This document shows positions 1 to 7,498 of a DNA stretch of 64,000 nucleotides, one piece after another. The notes under the pieces are model-generated. The model did no database searches. It worked only from the letters and a program-made list of their open reading frames with translations, and had not been told where the DNA came from. This DNA is from Nguyenibacter vanlangensis (lineage in GTDB: Bacteria; Pseudomonadota; Alphaproteobacteria; Acetobacterales; Acetobacteraceae): positions 1,932,001 through 1,996,000 of the forward strand of contig NZ_CP152276.1 in NCBI RefSeq assembly GCF_038719015.1, given 5' to 3'. Positions within the stretch are counted from its first letter, which is position 1; the number at the start of each line of letters is the position of its first letter. Both the position numbers and the translations under genes were made by a program.

Positions 1-347
1 ACGAGCCGCCGCCGGTGCTGCATCCCAGCATGGCGATCGTCTATCGCGAGCGCGTCACCGCGCTGCACAACGCTCTGCAGCAGGAGACCACCCGCCTGGA
101 AGCCGCTGACCTCATCCGCTCCCTGATTGAGCGTATTATGCTGACGCCGGTCGACGGCGCACTGCGCGTGGAACTGCACGGCGACTTGGCCGGCATCCTG
201 ACGATCGCGGCGGGCACAAAGCAAAAGAGCCCGACCGTTGCCGGTTCGGGCTCTGTTCTTGCATCGCAAGTCAAGATGGTTGCGGGGGAAAGCAACCAAC
301 GATACTTGCGATTGGTCGACCGCGAGATACCCCGCCTCGCCGCATGA
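1..347 (+). CDS. Serine site-specific recombinase, C-terminal fragment (runs off left edge)
   Basis: The frame is open from base 3 (residues EPPPVLHPSM) to the stop at 347, so the gene begins outside the window. The visible part resembles the C-terminal tail of large serine recombinases (resolvase/invertase family with zinc ribbon), which often carry 'LHP.MA..YR..V..L..AL' followed by a short beta segment (RVELHGDLAGIL) and a 'QVKMVAG' ending. The catalytic serine domain is not in the window. A GTG at 15 could serve as a start, but the frame is continuous upstream. It may be the integration or resolution enzyme of the element, or an unrelated phage remnant. Family identification is from remembered motifs only. 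Confidence 0.7.
   Translation, partial: EPPPVLHPSMAIVYRERVTALHNALQQETTRLEAADLIRSLIERIMLTPVDGALRVELHGDLAGILTIAAGTKQKSPTVAGSGSVLASQVKMVAGESNQRYLRLVDREIPRLAA
226..254 (+). terminator. Terminator-like GC-rich hairpin inside the recombinase 3' end
   Basis: Bases 226-237 and 242-254 form a near-perfect stem (AGAGCCCGACCG against CGGTTCGGGCTCT, one bulged T) with a 4-base loop, followed by TGTTCTT. The shape is that of an intrinsic terminator but it lies within the coding frame, about 93 bases before the stop. Confidence 0.4.
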
Positions 348-392
348 CAGAGTCACCATGCCAAAGCGCATGGGCATATCCAACTGGAATCC

Positions 393-447
393 TTGTCATA
401 GGCAATCCGCCTCATATATGATCCCATATCATGGTCAATATATGAGG
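393..447 (+). promoter_or_regulatory. Promoter and palindromic operator of the Xre-RES pair
   Basis: CCTCATATAT (410-419) and ATATATGAGG (438-447) are a perfect 10-bp inverted repeat with an 18-bp spacer. A TTGTCA at 393-398 and TATGAT at 417-422 (18-bp spacing) make a plausible promoter whose -10 overlaps the left arm. The right arm supplies the GAGG ribosome site 9 bases before the ATG at 457. Xre/MbcA-type antitoxins repress their own operons through such palindromes, so autoregulation is the natural reading. Confidence 0.6.
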
Positions 448-456
448 CACGCCGTC

Positions 457-822
457 ATGTCCGAGACCACATTCCTCTCCGACGCCTTCGATCCATCAGG
501 GCTGATCGCGGCGGAACGGCTGAGCAATATGCTGCACATCACAAGGGGTGAACTGGCCGTAACACTGGGGCTGTCGCGCGATGCCGTCTCCAAAAGCGCC
601 CGCCTCGGCCGTCCCGCCACCCAGGCGAGGCTGCGCGACATGGTCGAGATCCTCAATCGGGTCCGGCCATGGGCGGGTTCAGCCCAGCAGGCTTTTGCGT
701 GGTACCGGGCACAGCCCCTGCCCTCGTTCGGGGATCAGACTGCCGAGGCGCTCGTCCGGGAGGGCCGCGCCGATGCCGTCCGGCGCTACCTGGACCGGAT
801 TACGACCGGCGGGTACGCGTGA
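457..822 (+). CDS. Xre/MbcA/ParS-family antitoxin (DUF2384-like)
   Basis: This 121-residue protein has an N-terminal helix-turn-helix (about residues 20-65, with LGLSRDAVSKSARLG) and a C-terminal toxin-binding segment (FGDQTAEALVREGRADAV) typical of the Xre/MbcA/ParS antitoxin family. It should bind and neutralise the RES toxin encoded next and repress the operon. The start at 457 is chosen because GAGG lies 9 bases upstream; an in-frame ATG at 442 lacks such a site and falls inside the operator. The stop overlaps the GTG start of the next gene (GTGA), the usual translational coupling of such pairs. Confidence 0.85.
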   Translation: MSETTFLSDAFDPSGLIAAERLSNMLHITRGELAVTLGLSRDAVSKSARLGRPATQARLRDMVEILNRVRPWAGSAQQAFAWYRAQPLPSFGDQTAEALVREGRADAVRRYLDRITTGGYA

Positions 823-1337
823 GATTCACCGGACGCGTATTTCGGGCTCATAATCCTCGCTGGTCTTTCACCCCCTTGTCAGGCGACGGTGCGGCACGTC
901 ACGGAGGACGGTTCAATCCGGTTGGCACGGCTGCGCTCTATACCTCACTGCGCATGGAGACCGCCTGGCTCGAAGCCCAGCAGGGCTTCCCGTTCAAGCC
1001 GCAGCCTCTGACGATCTGCGCCTATGATGTCGATAGCGAACCTGTCCTCGATCTGACCGATCTGTCCGGCCTCCACGATCTTGGCTTTTCCCCCGCCACC
1101 CTCGCCTGTCCGTGGGAAGACCTTGCTGACAAGGGCGAGATGCCGCCGTCATGGGAACTGGCTAAAACACTCATGGCCCGGGACGTGGCTGGCGTCATCG
1201 TTCCGAGCTTTGCTCCCGGCGCGACACAAAACGACCGGAATCTCGTCTTCTGGAATTGGTCAGGCACCTTGCCTTCCCGCGTGATCGTCATCGATGATGA
1301 GGGGCGTCTGCCCGAAACCGCGGCGTCATGGTCGTAA
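819..1337 (+). CDS. RES-domain toxin (NAD+-degrading family)
   Basis: This 172-residue protein starts at a GTG that overlaps the antitoxin stop. It has RES-domain hallmarks: an early arginine (VFRAHNP), the GGRFN motif near residues 29-33, glutamates in METAWLE, and a serine in the late IVPSF strand; the family is named for conserved Arg, Glu and Ser. Characterised members (for example MbcT) deplete NAD+ as ADP-ribosyl-transferase-like toxins. The length is normal and no lesion is visible. It probably acts in plasmid/element maintenance or phage defence. Confidence 0.85.
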   Translation: MRFTGRVFRAHNPRWSFTPLSGDGAARHGGRFNPVGTAALYTSLRMETAWLEAQQGFPFKPQPLTICAYDVDSEPVLDLTDLSGLHDLGFSPATLACPWEDLADKGEMPPSWELAKTLMARDVAGVIVPSFAPGATQNDRNLVFWNWSGTLPSRVIVIDDEGRLPETAASWS

Positions 1338-1360
1338 ACAGCCCATGTCGGGCGGCGTTT

Positions 1361-1726
1361 TCACGGCAATGGATCGAAGAACAGGTAGAGCGCCGCGATG
1401 CGGCCGTTCTCGACGACGATGATATCGGTACCCGCATAGGACGGTGGCCGCCCGGGCTCACCAGACGTCCAGCGCAGCCGCCCGGCGAGGCCGTGCAGGT
1501 TTTCGGCCGGGGCGAGTTCGGCATAAGCAAAGCCCGGATGGGTAGCCCGGATCTTGCCCGCGACGGCGGCAATGGCGGCGCGGCCACGCGTGATGCCGGC
1601 CGGTTCGACGAAGAGCGCGTCCTCGGTGAAGAGTTCGTCTACCAGTGCGCGGCGCCGGGCATCGTCGGCCTCGCCGAAGACGCCATGCAGATTGCGTGCG
1701 AGGAGAGAAGTGACGGTATGGGTCAT
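1361..1726 (-). CDS. SnoaL/NTF2-like small protein
   Basis: This 121-residue protein has the NTF2-like cone-fold pattern: an N-terminal helix, LFTEDALFVEPAG, 'ITRGRAAIAAV', then alternating strands ending in NGRIAALYLFFDPLP. The start at 1726 (MTHTVTS) is preceded by GGAGACT about 8 bases away; upstream codons in the same frame are unlikely to be translated. Such proteins bind or isomerise small hydrophobic substrates. It lies just downstream of, and codirectional with, the SDR gene, probably in one operon under the divergent LysR regulator. Substrate unknown. Confidence 0.7.
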   Translation of the reverse strand: MTHTVTSLLARNLHGVFGEADDARRRALVDELFTEDALFVEPAGITRGRAAIAAVAGKIRATHPGFAYAELAPAENLHGLAGRLRWTSGEPGRPPSYAGTDIIVVENGRIAALYLFFDPLP

Positions 1727-1796
1727 GACGAGTCTCCATGGGCCGGCGGCCGGTCGGATCGCAATCCAATGACCGCCGGTTGTCCCATGCTGATTT

Positions 1797-2549
1797 TCAG
1801 ATCTGCTTCTGGCCGCCATCGACGAAGAGCTCGATGCCGTTGATGAAGCTTGCCTCGCTCGACGCCAGGAACAGCACGGCGCGCGCGATTTCTTCAGGCT
1901 GGGCGACCCGGCCGGAGGGGATCAGGCCGGCAAGATAGCTCTTGGTGCCCTCGGCCTGCTCGCCACCGCCAAAGAGCTGGTTCAGGCCAGCCGTGTCCGT
2001 GACGCCGGGGCTGACCGCATTCACCCGAATGTGCCGGTCCTTGAGATCGAGCATCCAGTTGCGCGCGAAACTGCGCACCGCGGCCTTGGTCGCGGAATAG
2101 ACGCTGAGCGCCGGTGTGCCCGCCGCACTGACGTTCGAGGCATTCAGCACGATCGAACCCCCATCGCGCAGCAGCGGCAGCGCCTTCTGCACGGTGAACA
2201 GCACGCCCTTGACGTTGCTGTCGAAGGTCGACTGGTAATGCTCCTCCGTGATGGCGCCCAGCGGTGCGAATTCGCCACCGCCGGCATTCGCGAACACGAC
2301 GTCGATCTGGTTGTGCGTCTGCTGGACCGCGTCATAGAGCCGGTCGATGTCCTCAAGGCGCCCCATGTCGCCACGCACGCCGGTCACCCGACCGCCGATG
2401 CTGCTGACCGCCGCATCGAGCGCGTCCTGCCGCCGCCCGGTGATGAAGACGAACGCGCCCTCATCGGCAAACGCCCTGGCCGTCGCGAGCCCGATGCCGC
2501 TCGTGCCGCCGGTGACGATCACCACCTTGCCGTCAAATCCGTATGTCAT
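1797..2549 (-). CDS. Short-chain dehydrogenase/reductase (SDR)
   Basis: This 250-residue classical SDR has the NAD(P)-binding TGGTSGIG motif at the N terminus, NAG in the fourth strand (FANAGGG), the catalytic serine (NASNVSAAG) and YSATK. GR after the second strand (ITGRR) suggests NADP preference. The start at 2549 (MTYGFDGK) has AGGGAG 8 bases upstream; a longer frame to 2597 has no better site. It is divergent from a LysR gene, a common arrangement in which the regulator controls the oxidoreductase. Substrate not predictable. Confidence 0.85.
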   Translation of the reverse strand: MTYGFDGKVVIVTGGTSGIGLATARAFADEGAFVFITGRRQDALDAAVSSIGGRVTGVRGDMGRLEDIDRLYDAVQQTHNQIDVVFANAGGGEFAPLGAITEEHYQSTFDSNVKGVLFTVQKALPLLRDGGSIVLNASNVSAAGTPALSVYSATKAAVRSFARNWMLDLKDRHIRVNAVSPGVTDTAGLNQLFGGGEQAEGTKSYLAGLIPSGRVAQPEEIARAVLFLASSEASFINGIELFVDGGQKQI

Positions 2550-2660
2550 TGGTCTGCTCCCTGTTTTCGACGCGATCTGCGTCGGTGAGACAGACATCCT
2601 CCTGGAACGATAAATCGTGTAGACAGTGATTTCTGCACACAGCGTTCACCTGGAGGAACG
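2550..2660. promoter_or_regulatory. Divergent promoter region, SDR / LysR
   Basis: This 111-bp spacer separates two divergent starts. It holds an imperfect dyad: GAACG near 2606 pairs with CGTTC near 2643, and AAATC with GATTT inside it, around a less GC-rich core. LysR proteins bind such dyads (T-N11-A type). The exact site cannot be fixed by eye. Confidence 0.4.
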
Positions 2661-3554
2661 ATGCACCGGCGCGATCTCAACGATCATGTCTATTTCGTCG
2701 CGGTCGTGGCTCATGGCGGATTTTCGGCGGCGGCACGCGTCTTGCACGAGCCGAAATCCAAGCTCAGTCGCCGCATCGCGGATCTGGAAGGTCGGCTGGG
2801 TGCGCGGCTGATCGAACGATCGAGCCGCCGCTTCCGTGTCACCGAACTCGGCCGCGCCTTTTACGAACGATGCCGCGCGATGCTGGATGAAGCCGACGCC
2901 GCCGAGGCGATCGTCAGCGCGGCCCAGGCGGAGCCGGCGGGGGTGATCCGCTTCAGTTGCCCGACCGGGATGGTGACGGTCATTACAGACTTGATCACGG
3001 GCTTTCTCGCCCGCTATCCGAAGGTGCGGCTGCAACTCATAGCCGTCGACCGGCCCGTCGATCTGATCGAGGAGCGGATTGACGTGGCGTTGCGCGTGCG
3101 CCTGGCACTGACCTCGGACGCGGCATTGACCATGCGCTCACTCGGGCATTCGGTTCGCATCATGGTGGCACACCCGCGTATCGCCATGCACGTCGCGGCC
3201 TTGGCCGATCTGGCGACTGCCCCGCTCCTGACGACCAGCGACGAAGCCGTCGACTGCATCTGGCCGCTGGTGAACGCACAGGGCGAAACCTATGAGGTTC
3301 GCAGGACGCCACGGCTTGGCTCGCACGACATGGTCGCGATGCGCGAGGCAGCGATCGCGGGCCTCGGCGTCGCCTGGCTGCCCGATCATCTTTGTCAGGA
3401 AGCGATCGACTCTGGCCAACTTGTTCAGGTCCTGCCGGAATGGACAGGTCGGGAGGGTATCGTCCATCTGGTCTTCACGACGCGCCGTGGGCTCCCGTCC
3501 GCCGTGCGCGCGTTCATCGATCACCTCGCAGCGGGCTTCCCCAAAAACCTGTGA
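2661..3554 (+). CDS. LysR-family transcriptional regulator
   Basis: This 297-residue protein has a standard LysR layout: winged HTH in residues about 5-65 (FSAAARVLHEPKSKLSRRIADLE, with ERSSRRFRVTELG following) and a periplasmic-binding-protein-like effector domain to the end. GGAGG precedes the ATG at 2661 closely. It is divergent from the SDR/NTF2-like operon at 1361-2549 and probably regulates it and itself. Effector unknown. Confidence 0.85.
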   Translation: MHRRDLNDHVYFVAVVAHGGFSAAARVLHEPKSKLSRRIADLEGRLGARLIERSSRRFRVTELGRAFYERCRAMLDEADAAEAIVSAAQAEPAGVIRFSCPTGMVTVITDLITGFLARYPKVRLQLIAVDRPVDLIEERIDVALRVRLALTSDAALTMRSLGHSVRIMVAHPRIAMHVAALADLATAPLLTTSDEAVDCIWPLVNAQGETYEVRRTPRLGSHDMVAMREAAIAGLGVAWLPDHLCQEAIDSGQLVQVLPEWTGREGIVHLVFTTRRGLPSAVRAFIDHLAAGFPKNL

Positions 3555-3704
3555 TCGATTCTGTCTCCAGGAATCCGGGACACGACATCATTGAGCCACG
3601 ATCCTCGTTCGTGCAGGCCATGTCCGCTTCCGGCGCTCCTCTGATGTCGGTTGTCGTCCGCAAACAGGCGGGAACTGACTATCTGTCTGTCCGCTCCCGC
3701 CAGA

Positions 3705-3892
3705 TCAATTCAGCACCCTGCCGATAACCGAAGAGGAAGGCTCCCGGCCAAAAATCCCGCTCGCCATGGCGACGAACGCCATATAAGCCAGCCGATCGTC
3801 ACAGCACGGCAAATACCAGGTCTGTCCGAAGGAGCCCGGCGTATTGCCCAATGTCGCTGACGCGCGGCTCGCGTCAATAATGCACCATCAAA
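3705..3892 (-). pseudogene. Possible decayed C-terminal fragment (serine-hydrolase-like)
   Basis: In the 354-bp gap between the LysR and GlxA-type genes, one minus frame reads as a protein-like C terminus (ATLGNTPGSFGQTWYLP, then LAYMAFVAMASGIFGREP) ending in TGA at 3705-3707. The frame is closed upstream by a stop near 3893 and has no start or ribosome site. The 'G.TPG..GQ.W' pattern recalls the last strand of beta-lactamase-like serine hydrolases, but the match is weak. Read as a relic; nothing else is recognisable in the gap. Confidence 0.3.
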
Positions 3893-3908
3893 GCCCGGGA
3901 CTAAACAC

Positions 3909-4880
3909 TTAGGCTCTATGACGACTTGACCGACGTAGAGCCTGTGGCGGCTGTCCATATACGCGCAGGCATGCACGACGCATGCGTTCGAGGTCGCGGA
4001 AGCCAACATGCAAGGCGATCTGGTCTAAAGGTTCGCTCGTATTTTCGATACGTGGAAGAGCGGCATCACACCGCAGGCGCTCGACTGCGCGAGCCGGTGT
4101 CTCCCCCGTCTCCACGACGAACTGTCGGGCGAACTGGCGTGGACTGATCCTCGCGACATTTGCCAGCCGCTCAACCGACAATGGCTCCCGCAAGTGCGTA
4201 TGAATATAGGCGATAGCGTCGCGAATGCGCCCCGGGCGCGGCTCCAGGTCGAGAAGAGTCGAAAACTGAGACTGACCACCACTGCGGCGATGATAAACCA
4301 CAAGTTCCCTCGCGACAGCCTTGGAATTTTCGATCCCGAAATCCTCCTCGATCATCGCCAGCGCAAGATCGATGCCGGCGGTAATGCCCGCCGAGGTCCA
4401 GATCGCACCATCGTGAATGAAAATCCGGTCGGCCTCGACCTTGAGCAAGGGGTAGCGACGCTGGAGATCAGCCGTATGACGCCAATGGGTCGTCACGCGA
4501 TGTCCGTCAAGCAGCCCGGCTGCCGCCAGAACGAACGTTCCGGTGCAGACGCTGGCGCTGCGCCGCGCATGAGGCGCCAGCATGCGCACGAGTGCAATCA
4601 GATCATTCTGCCGGGAGAGCATCTCCGTATCGGGAGCCCCCACGATCACAAGCGTATCGAGGCGCCCGGGCATAGATGGCTGGACGGTGTCGATTGTCAC
4701 TCCCGATGAACTGGCCACGAGCCCGCCGGATACCGAGACGGTCCGGATGTCATAGCCCGTCCGATGAAAGTCGCGCGCTAGATGAAACGCGCATAACGGG
4801 CCACTCACATCGAGGAGTTCGAAGCCGGGAAACACGACGAACCAAATGGCAAGGGCATCGGAGGGAGCCGGCATCATCAT
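3909..4880 (-). CDS. GlxA-type transcriptional regulator (DJ-1/PfpI domain plus AraC HTH)
   Basis: This 323-residue protein has an N-terminal DJ-1/PfpI amidotransferase-like domain (residues about 10-190, with the nucleophile-elbow cysteine in SVCTGTFVLAAAGLLDG) and a C-terminal AraC double HTH (LSVERLANVARISPRQFARQF and the second helix pair). The start at 4880 is followed by two further in-frame ATGs, with AGGGTG 4-9 bases upstream. It is divergent from the HD-domain gene at 5046; an inverted repeat lies between them. The regulator at 12724 has the same architecture. Confidence 0.85.
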   Translation of the reverse strand: MMMPAPSDALAIWFVVFPGFELLDVSGPLCAFHLARDFHRTGYDIRTVSVSGGLVASSSGVTIDTVQPSMPGRLDTLVIVGAPDTEMLSRQNDLIALVRMLAPHARRSASVCTGTFVLAAAGLLDGHRVTTHWRHTADLQRRYPLLKVEADRIFIHDGAIWTSAGITAGIDLALAMIEEDFGIENSKAVARELVVYHRRSGGQSQFSTLLDLEPRPGRIRDAIAYIHTHLREPLSVERLANVARISPRQFARQFVVETGETPARAVERLRCDAALPRIENTSEPLDQIALHVGFRDLERMRRACLRVYGQPPQALRRSSRHRA

Positions 4881-4891
4881 CTGTCACCCTA

Positions 4892-4926
4892 TGGCAGAAT
4901 ACGAGGTCTATATGTCATTTCTGCCA
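4892..4926. promoter_or_regulatory. Inverted-repeat operator candidate, GlxA-type / HD gene
   Basis: TGGCAGAA (4892-4899) and TTCTGCCA (4919-4926) form a perfect 8-bp inverted repeat with a 19-bp spacer, 12 bases upstream of the GlxA-type start and about 120 bases upstream of the HD gene. Placement suggests autoregulation and control of the divergent gene. Confidence 0.5.
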
Positions 4927-5045
4927 CCCGCGACAGAGAATAAAATCCGCATGAAACGACAGGCCTCATGAGGCAGGCAGTCGCCGGATGGTCGCGACAC
5001 CGTTGTCAGGATTGTCGGAGCCGGAAACAAAAAGGAGCTTACGCC

Positions 5046-5705
5046 ATGATAGATACGCTTCGTTCTGGGACGAGCATCAATGGCATCGTTGTGCCGGATT
5101 CCTCTCTTGGCCGCGCGATCACGGAGTTTATTCGCGATACCGAAAGCGACCTGCTCTTTAATCATTCGAGCCGCGTCTATTTCTTCGGCGCGCTTGCCGG
5201 GCAGCAGCGCGAACTGACCTTCAATCCCGAACTCCTCTATGCTGCCGCGATGTTCCACGATATCGGATTGATGCCATCGCACAGCAGCGAGACTCTTCGT
5301 TTCGAAGTTGACGGCGCCAATGCCGCACGGGACTTCCTCAAGAGTCACGATGTCGATCCATCCGACATCGAAAAGGTCTGGACGGGCATCGCCCTCCACA
5401 CGACCCCAGGCGTGCCGGAATTCATGCATCCCGTGATCGCGCTCACCACGGCCGGCGTCGAAATGGACGTTCTCGGCCTTACGTACGACCAGTATCCCGA
5501 CACGGTCCGCGAGGCAGTCGTCGCCGCCTTTCCAAGGACACCGCATTTCAAGGAAGATATCATCCAGGCATTCTACGACGGTATCCGCCATAAGCCGGAC
5601 ACGACCTTCGGTAACGTAAAGGCGGATGTGATCGCTGATAAAGAGCCGCATTTTCACAAGGGAAACTTCTGCTCAATCATCCGCACATCGCGCTGGAATG
5701 CCTGA
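5046..5705 (+). CDS. HD-domain hydrolase (cyanamide-hydratase-like)
   Basis: This 219-residue protein has HD-superfamily ligands in order: His40 (FNHSSRVYFFG), His71-Asp72 (MFHDIGL), and His118 (ALHTTPG). The overall pattern (RVYFFGAL, PELLYAAAMFHDIGL) resembles the cyanamide hydratase/HDIG-like group of small bacterial and fungal proteins rather than nucleotide phosphohydrolases. AAGGAG lies about 10 bases before the ATG at 5046. Its divergent neighbour is a GlxA-type regulator, a family that often governs nitrile/amide-type catabolic genes, which agrees loosely with a hydratase role. The substrate is inferred, not seen. Confidence 0.7.
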   Translation: MIDTLRSGTSINGIVVPDSSLGRAITEFIRDTESDLLFNHSSRVYFFGALAGQQRELTFNPELLYAAAMFHDIGLMPSHSSETLRFEVDGANAARDFLKSHDVDPSDIEKVWTGIALHTTPGVPEFMHPVIALTTAGVEMDVLGLTYDQYPDTVREAVVAAFPRTPHFKEDIIQAFYDGIRHKPDTTFGNVKADVIADKEPHFHKGNFCSIIRTSRWNA

Positions 5706-5766
5706 TCCCGCCCTCGTGCCTGTGGTTACTTGATCGTGGAGGTTTCCGCATGCCAGTCCGAGCAAT

Positions 5767-6879
5767 ATGAAGCGCAAGAAAGTCAAGAAACATTTCATGG
5801 ACATACCCCTCGGTCGCAGCCTGGTCCTGATGACCGCGCTCGCCATTATCGGTCCGGGCGCTCGTGCGACGACCGTATCGATCGATACCACTGCCGCGAA
5901 CTCGCTGCTTACGGCAGTCAGCAATCCGTTTCTGACGGAAGACCAGGCTGCGGCCGTCGTCCAGATGAAAGGTAACCAGGCCATCATTCGGAAACTGCAG
6001 GAATTCGACATACCGGCGTCAACCGCCAGTTTCGCTCGGGCTCTTTATGCCGAGGCACATGGCAAACCCATCACGGATCGAGTCGGAATGAGTTACTCAC
6101 TCGATGAAGTGAAAGGCAATATCGGCGGAATTCGTATGGTAATCACGGCAATAGAACGTGATCCAGACCATTTCCAACGGGCACTTGAAAATCGGATCGC
6201 CCGCTTTAGCCCCAGGAGCGCCAATATTCATATCAACGGGTATGTCATTGCCGGAGGAGACGGCGGAGGCTACACGTTCGGCGATACCGATTTCTATCTC
6301 AATGTCGGGAGGATTCGGGATTTGGTCCTGGCAAGGGAAGTCACGAATCACGAAATGTATCATGCCGTGCAGGGTGCCTTCTCCAAGGAGCGCGGCGCCT
6401 TCGACGATGACCCGGACCTCTCGCCCTGTCACGCGACCCGCAAACTATTCGACAACCTCTATGAGGAGGGTACAGCAGATTATGTTGGAGACCACTCTCT
6501 GATCGAGCAGGCGAAGGGCGAGGCAGCCGATCGTATCAGGGACGATGAAAGGGACGGCCTGAGGCACATAGAATGGAGTGCCTCACTTCTTGAAATGTCC
6601 GTCGATGCCCTGAACGCCAAGACACCGGTACCTTACAGCAAGGTCTATGCCGTTGGCTTTTACGGACACGCCATCCTGTACAACATCGCGTATGTAATCG
6701 CGAAAGATATCACAGCGCGTTACGGGCCTGATGGCCTGATCAAATTGCTCAGGCAGCCCTCTTACGACTATGTCCTCACCTATGTCCGCCTGCCGGAATA
6801 TGGAAAGGACCGCGACCATCCGCCTCTTGGACACGGGACCGTCGCGGCAGCACAGGTTCTCGCTGCCGGATGCAAATAA
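5767..6879 (+). CDS. Secreted HExxH metallopeptidase-like protein (DUF5700-like)
   Basis: This protein has up to 370 residues with a Sec signal: a lysine-rich start and a hydrophobic stretch (RSLVLMTALAII) ending near GARA. HEMYH at residues 195-199 is a zinc-binding HExxH motif, followed 34 residues later by EEGTADY, a plausible third ligand as in gluzincin-like families. It resembles the DUF5700 group of putative zinc peptidases. Starts at 5767 or 5797 are both possible; neither has a strong ribosome site. It stands alone, codirectional with the HD gene. Likely periplasmic; substrate unknown. Confidence 0.65.
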   Translation: MKRKKVKKHFMDIPLGRSLVLMTALAIIGPGARATTVSIDTTAANSLLTAVSNPFLTEDQAAAVVQMKGNQAIIRKLQEFDIPASTASFARALYAEAHGKPITDRVGMSYSLDEVKGNIGGIRMVITAIERDPDHFQRALENRIARFSPRSANIHINGYVIAGGDGGGYTFGDTDFYLNVGRIRDLVLAREVTNHEMYHAVQGAFSKERGAFDDDPDLSPCHATRKLFDNLYEEGTADYVGDHSLIEQAKGEAADRIRDDERDGLRHIEWSASLLEMSVDALNAKTPVPYSKVYAVGFYGHAILYNIAYVIAKDITARYGPDGLIKLLRQPSYDYVLTYVRLPEYGKDRDHPPLGHGTVAAAQVLAAGCK

Positions 6880-6898
6880 GCCAAGCCGCGGCGGCCGG

Positions 6899-7354
6899 TT
6901 ACCGTGCTTCCTGAGGGGTAGCGAGGAGGGCGTCCCTGAAGCCGCGGACCTCTTCAGTGAGGCGGACAAGATCCGATACCGGAGCACCGGACCGCTTGAG
7001 TAGGGTCGCCGCGAGGCATGTCGCATCCTGGCGCAATGCAACGCCTTTCGGACACAGCGTTACGACGACCTGGCGCTCATCATCCGGATTGCGTTGGCGC
7101 CGCACGAACTCCGCGGCTTCCAGACGCTTCACGAGAGGCGTGATCGTACTCGACTCCAGTGCGAGGCGATCGGCGATCGCTCCGACGGATTGCCCGTTCT
7201 TTTCCCAGAGTACGTTCATGACGAGATACTGCGGATAGGTGATGCCGAGCCGATCAAGCACGGGTCGATAAGCCCGGTTGATCACGATATTGGCCGAGTA
7301 GATGGCAAAACACAGATGCGCGTCCAGCGGCAGGGAATCGGGCGGGGAATCCAA
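6899..7354 (-). CDS. ohrR: OhrR-type MarR regulator (organic peroxide sensor)
   Basis: This 151-residue winged-helix MarR protein matches OhrR throughout: LCFAIYSANIVINRAYRPVLD, TYPQYLVM, and DDERQVVVTL in the wing. The peroxide-sensing cysteine falls at residue 15, as in Bacillus OhrR. I chose a TTG start at 7354, with GGAG 8 bases upstream, because it gives the family length and leaves the palindromic operator outside the gene. The frame is open back to 7444 but that extension covers the operator. It is divergent from ohr. Expected: reduced OhrR represses ohr and itself, and oxidation releases it. Confidence 0.8.
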   Translation of the reverse strand: MDSPPDSLPLDAHLCFAIYSANIVINRAYRPVLDRLGITYPQYLVMNVLWEKNGQSVGAIADRLALESSTITPLVKRLEAAEFVRRQRNPDDERQVVVTLCPKGVALRQDATCLAATLLKRSGAPVSDLVRLTEEVRGFRDALLATPQEAR

Positions 7355-7383
7355 GGTCCATCTCCATGTGGCAGGCAAGGTTT

Positions 7384-7480
7384 CTTTATCACGAAATTTG
7401 ATATCGCGATAAAGGAATAGCTTTACAAGCCCGGGCTTCGCCACTACGAGTTTATTTATCGCGATAATCTTTATCGCGAC
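7384..7480. promoter_or_regulatory. OhrR operator cluster (TATCGCGATA repeats)
   Basis: The palindrome TATCGCGATA occurs at 7402-7411 and 7457-7466, with a partial copy TATCGCGA at 7472-7479. A wider dyad CTTTATC (7384-7390) / GATAAAG (7408-7414) surrounds the first. They lie in the divergent ohrR-ohr promoter region, where OhrR would bind, one cluster near each start. Confidence 0.65.
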
Positions 7481-7498
7481 GTTGTTATGGAGGTTTCT

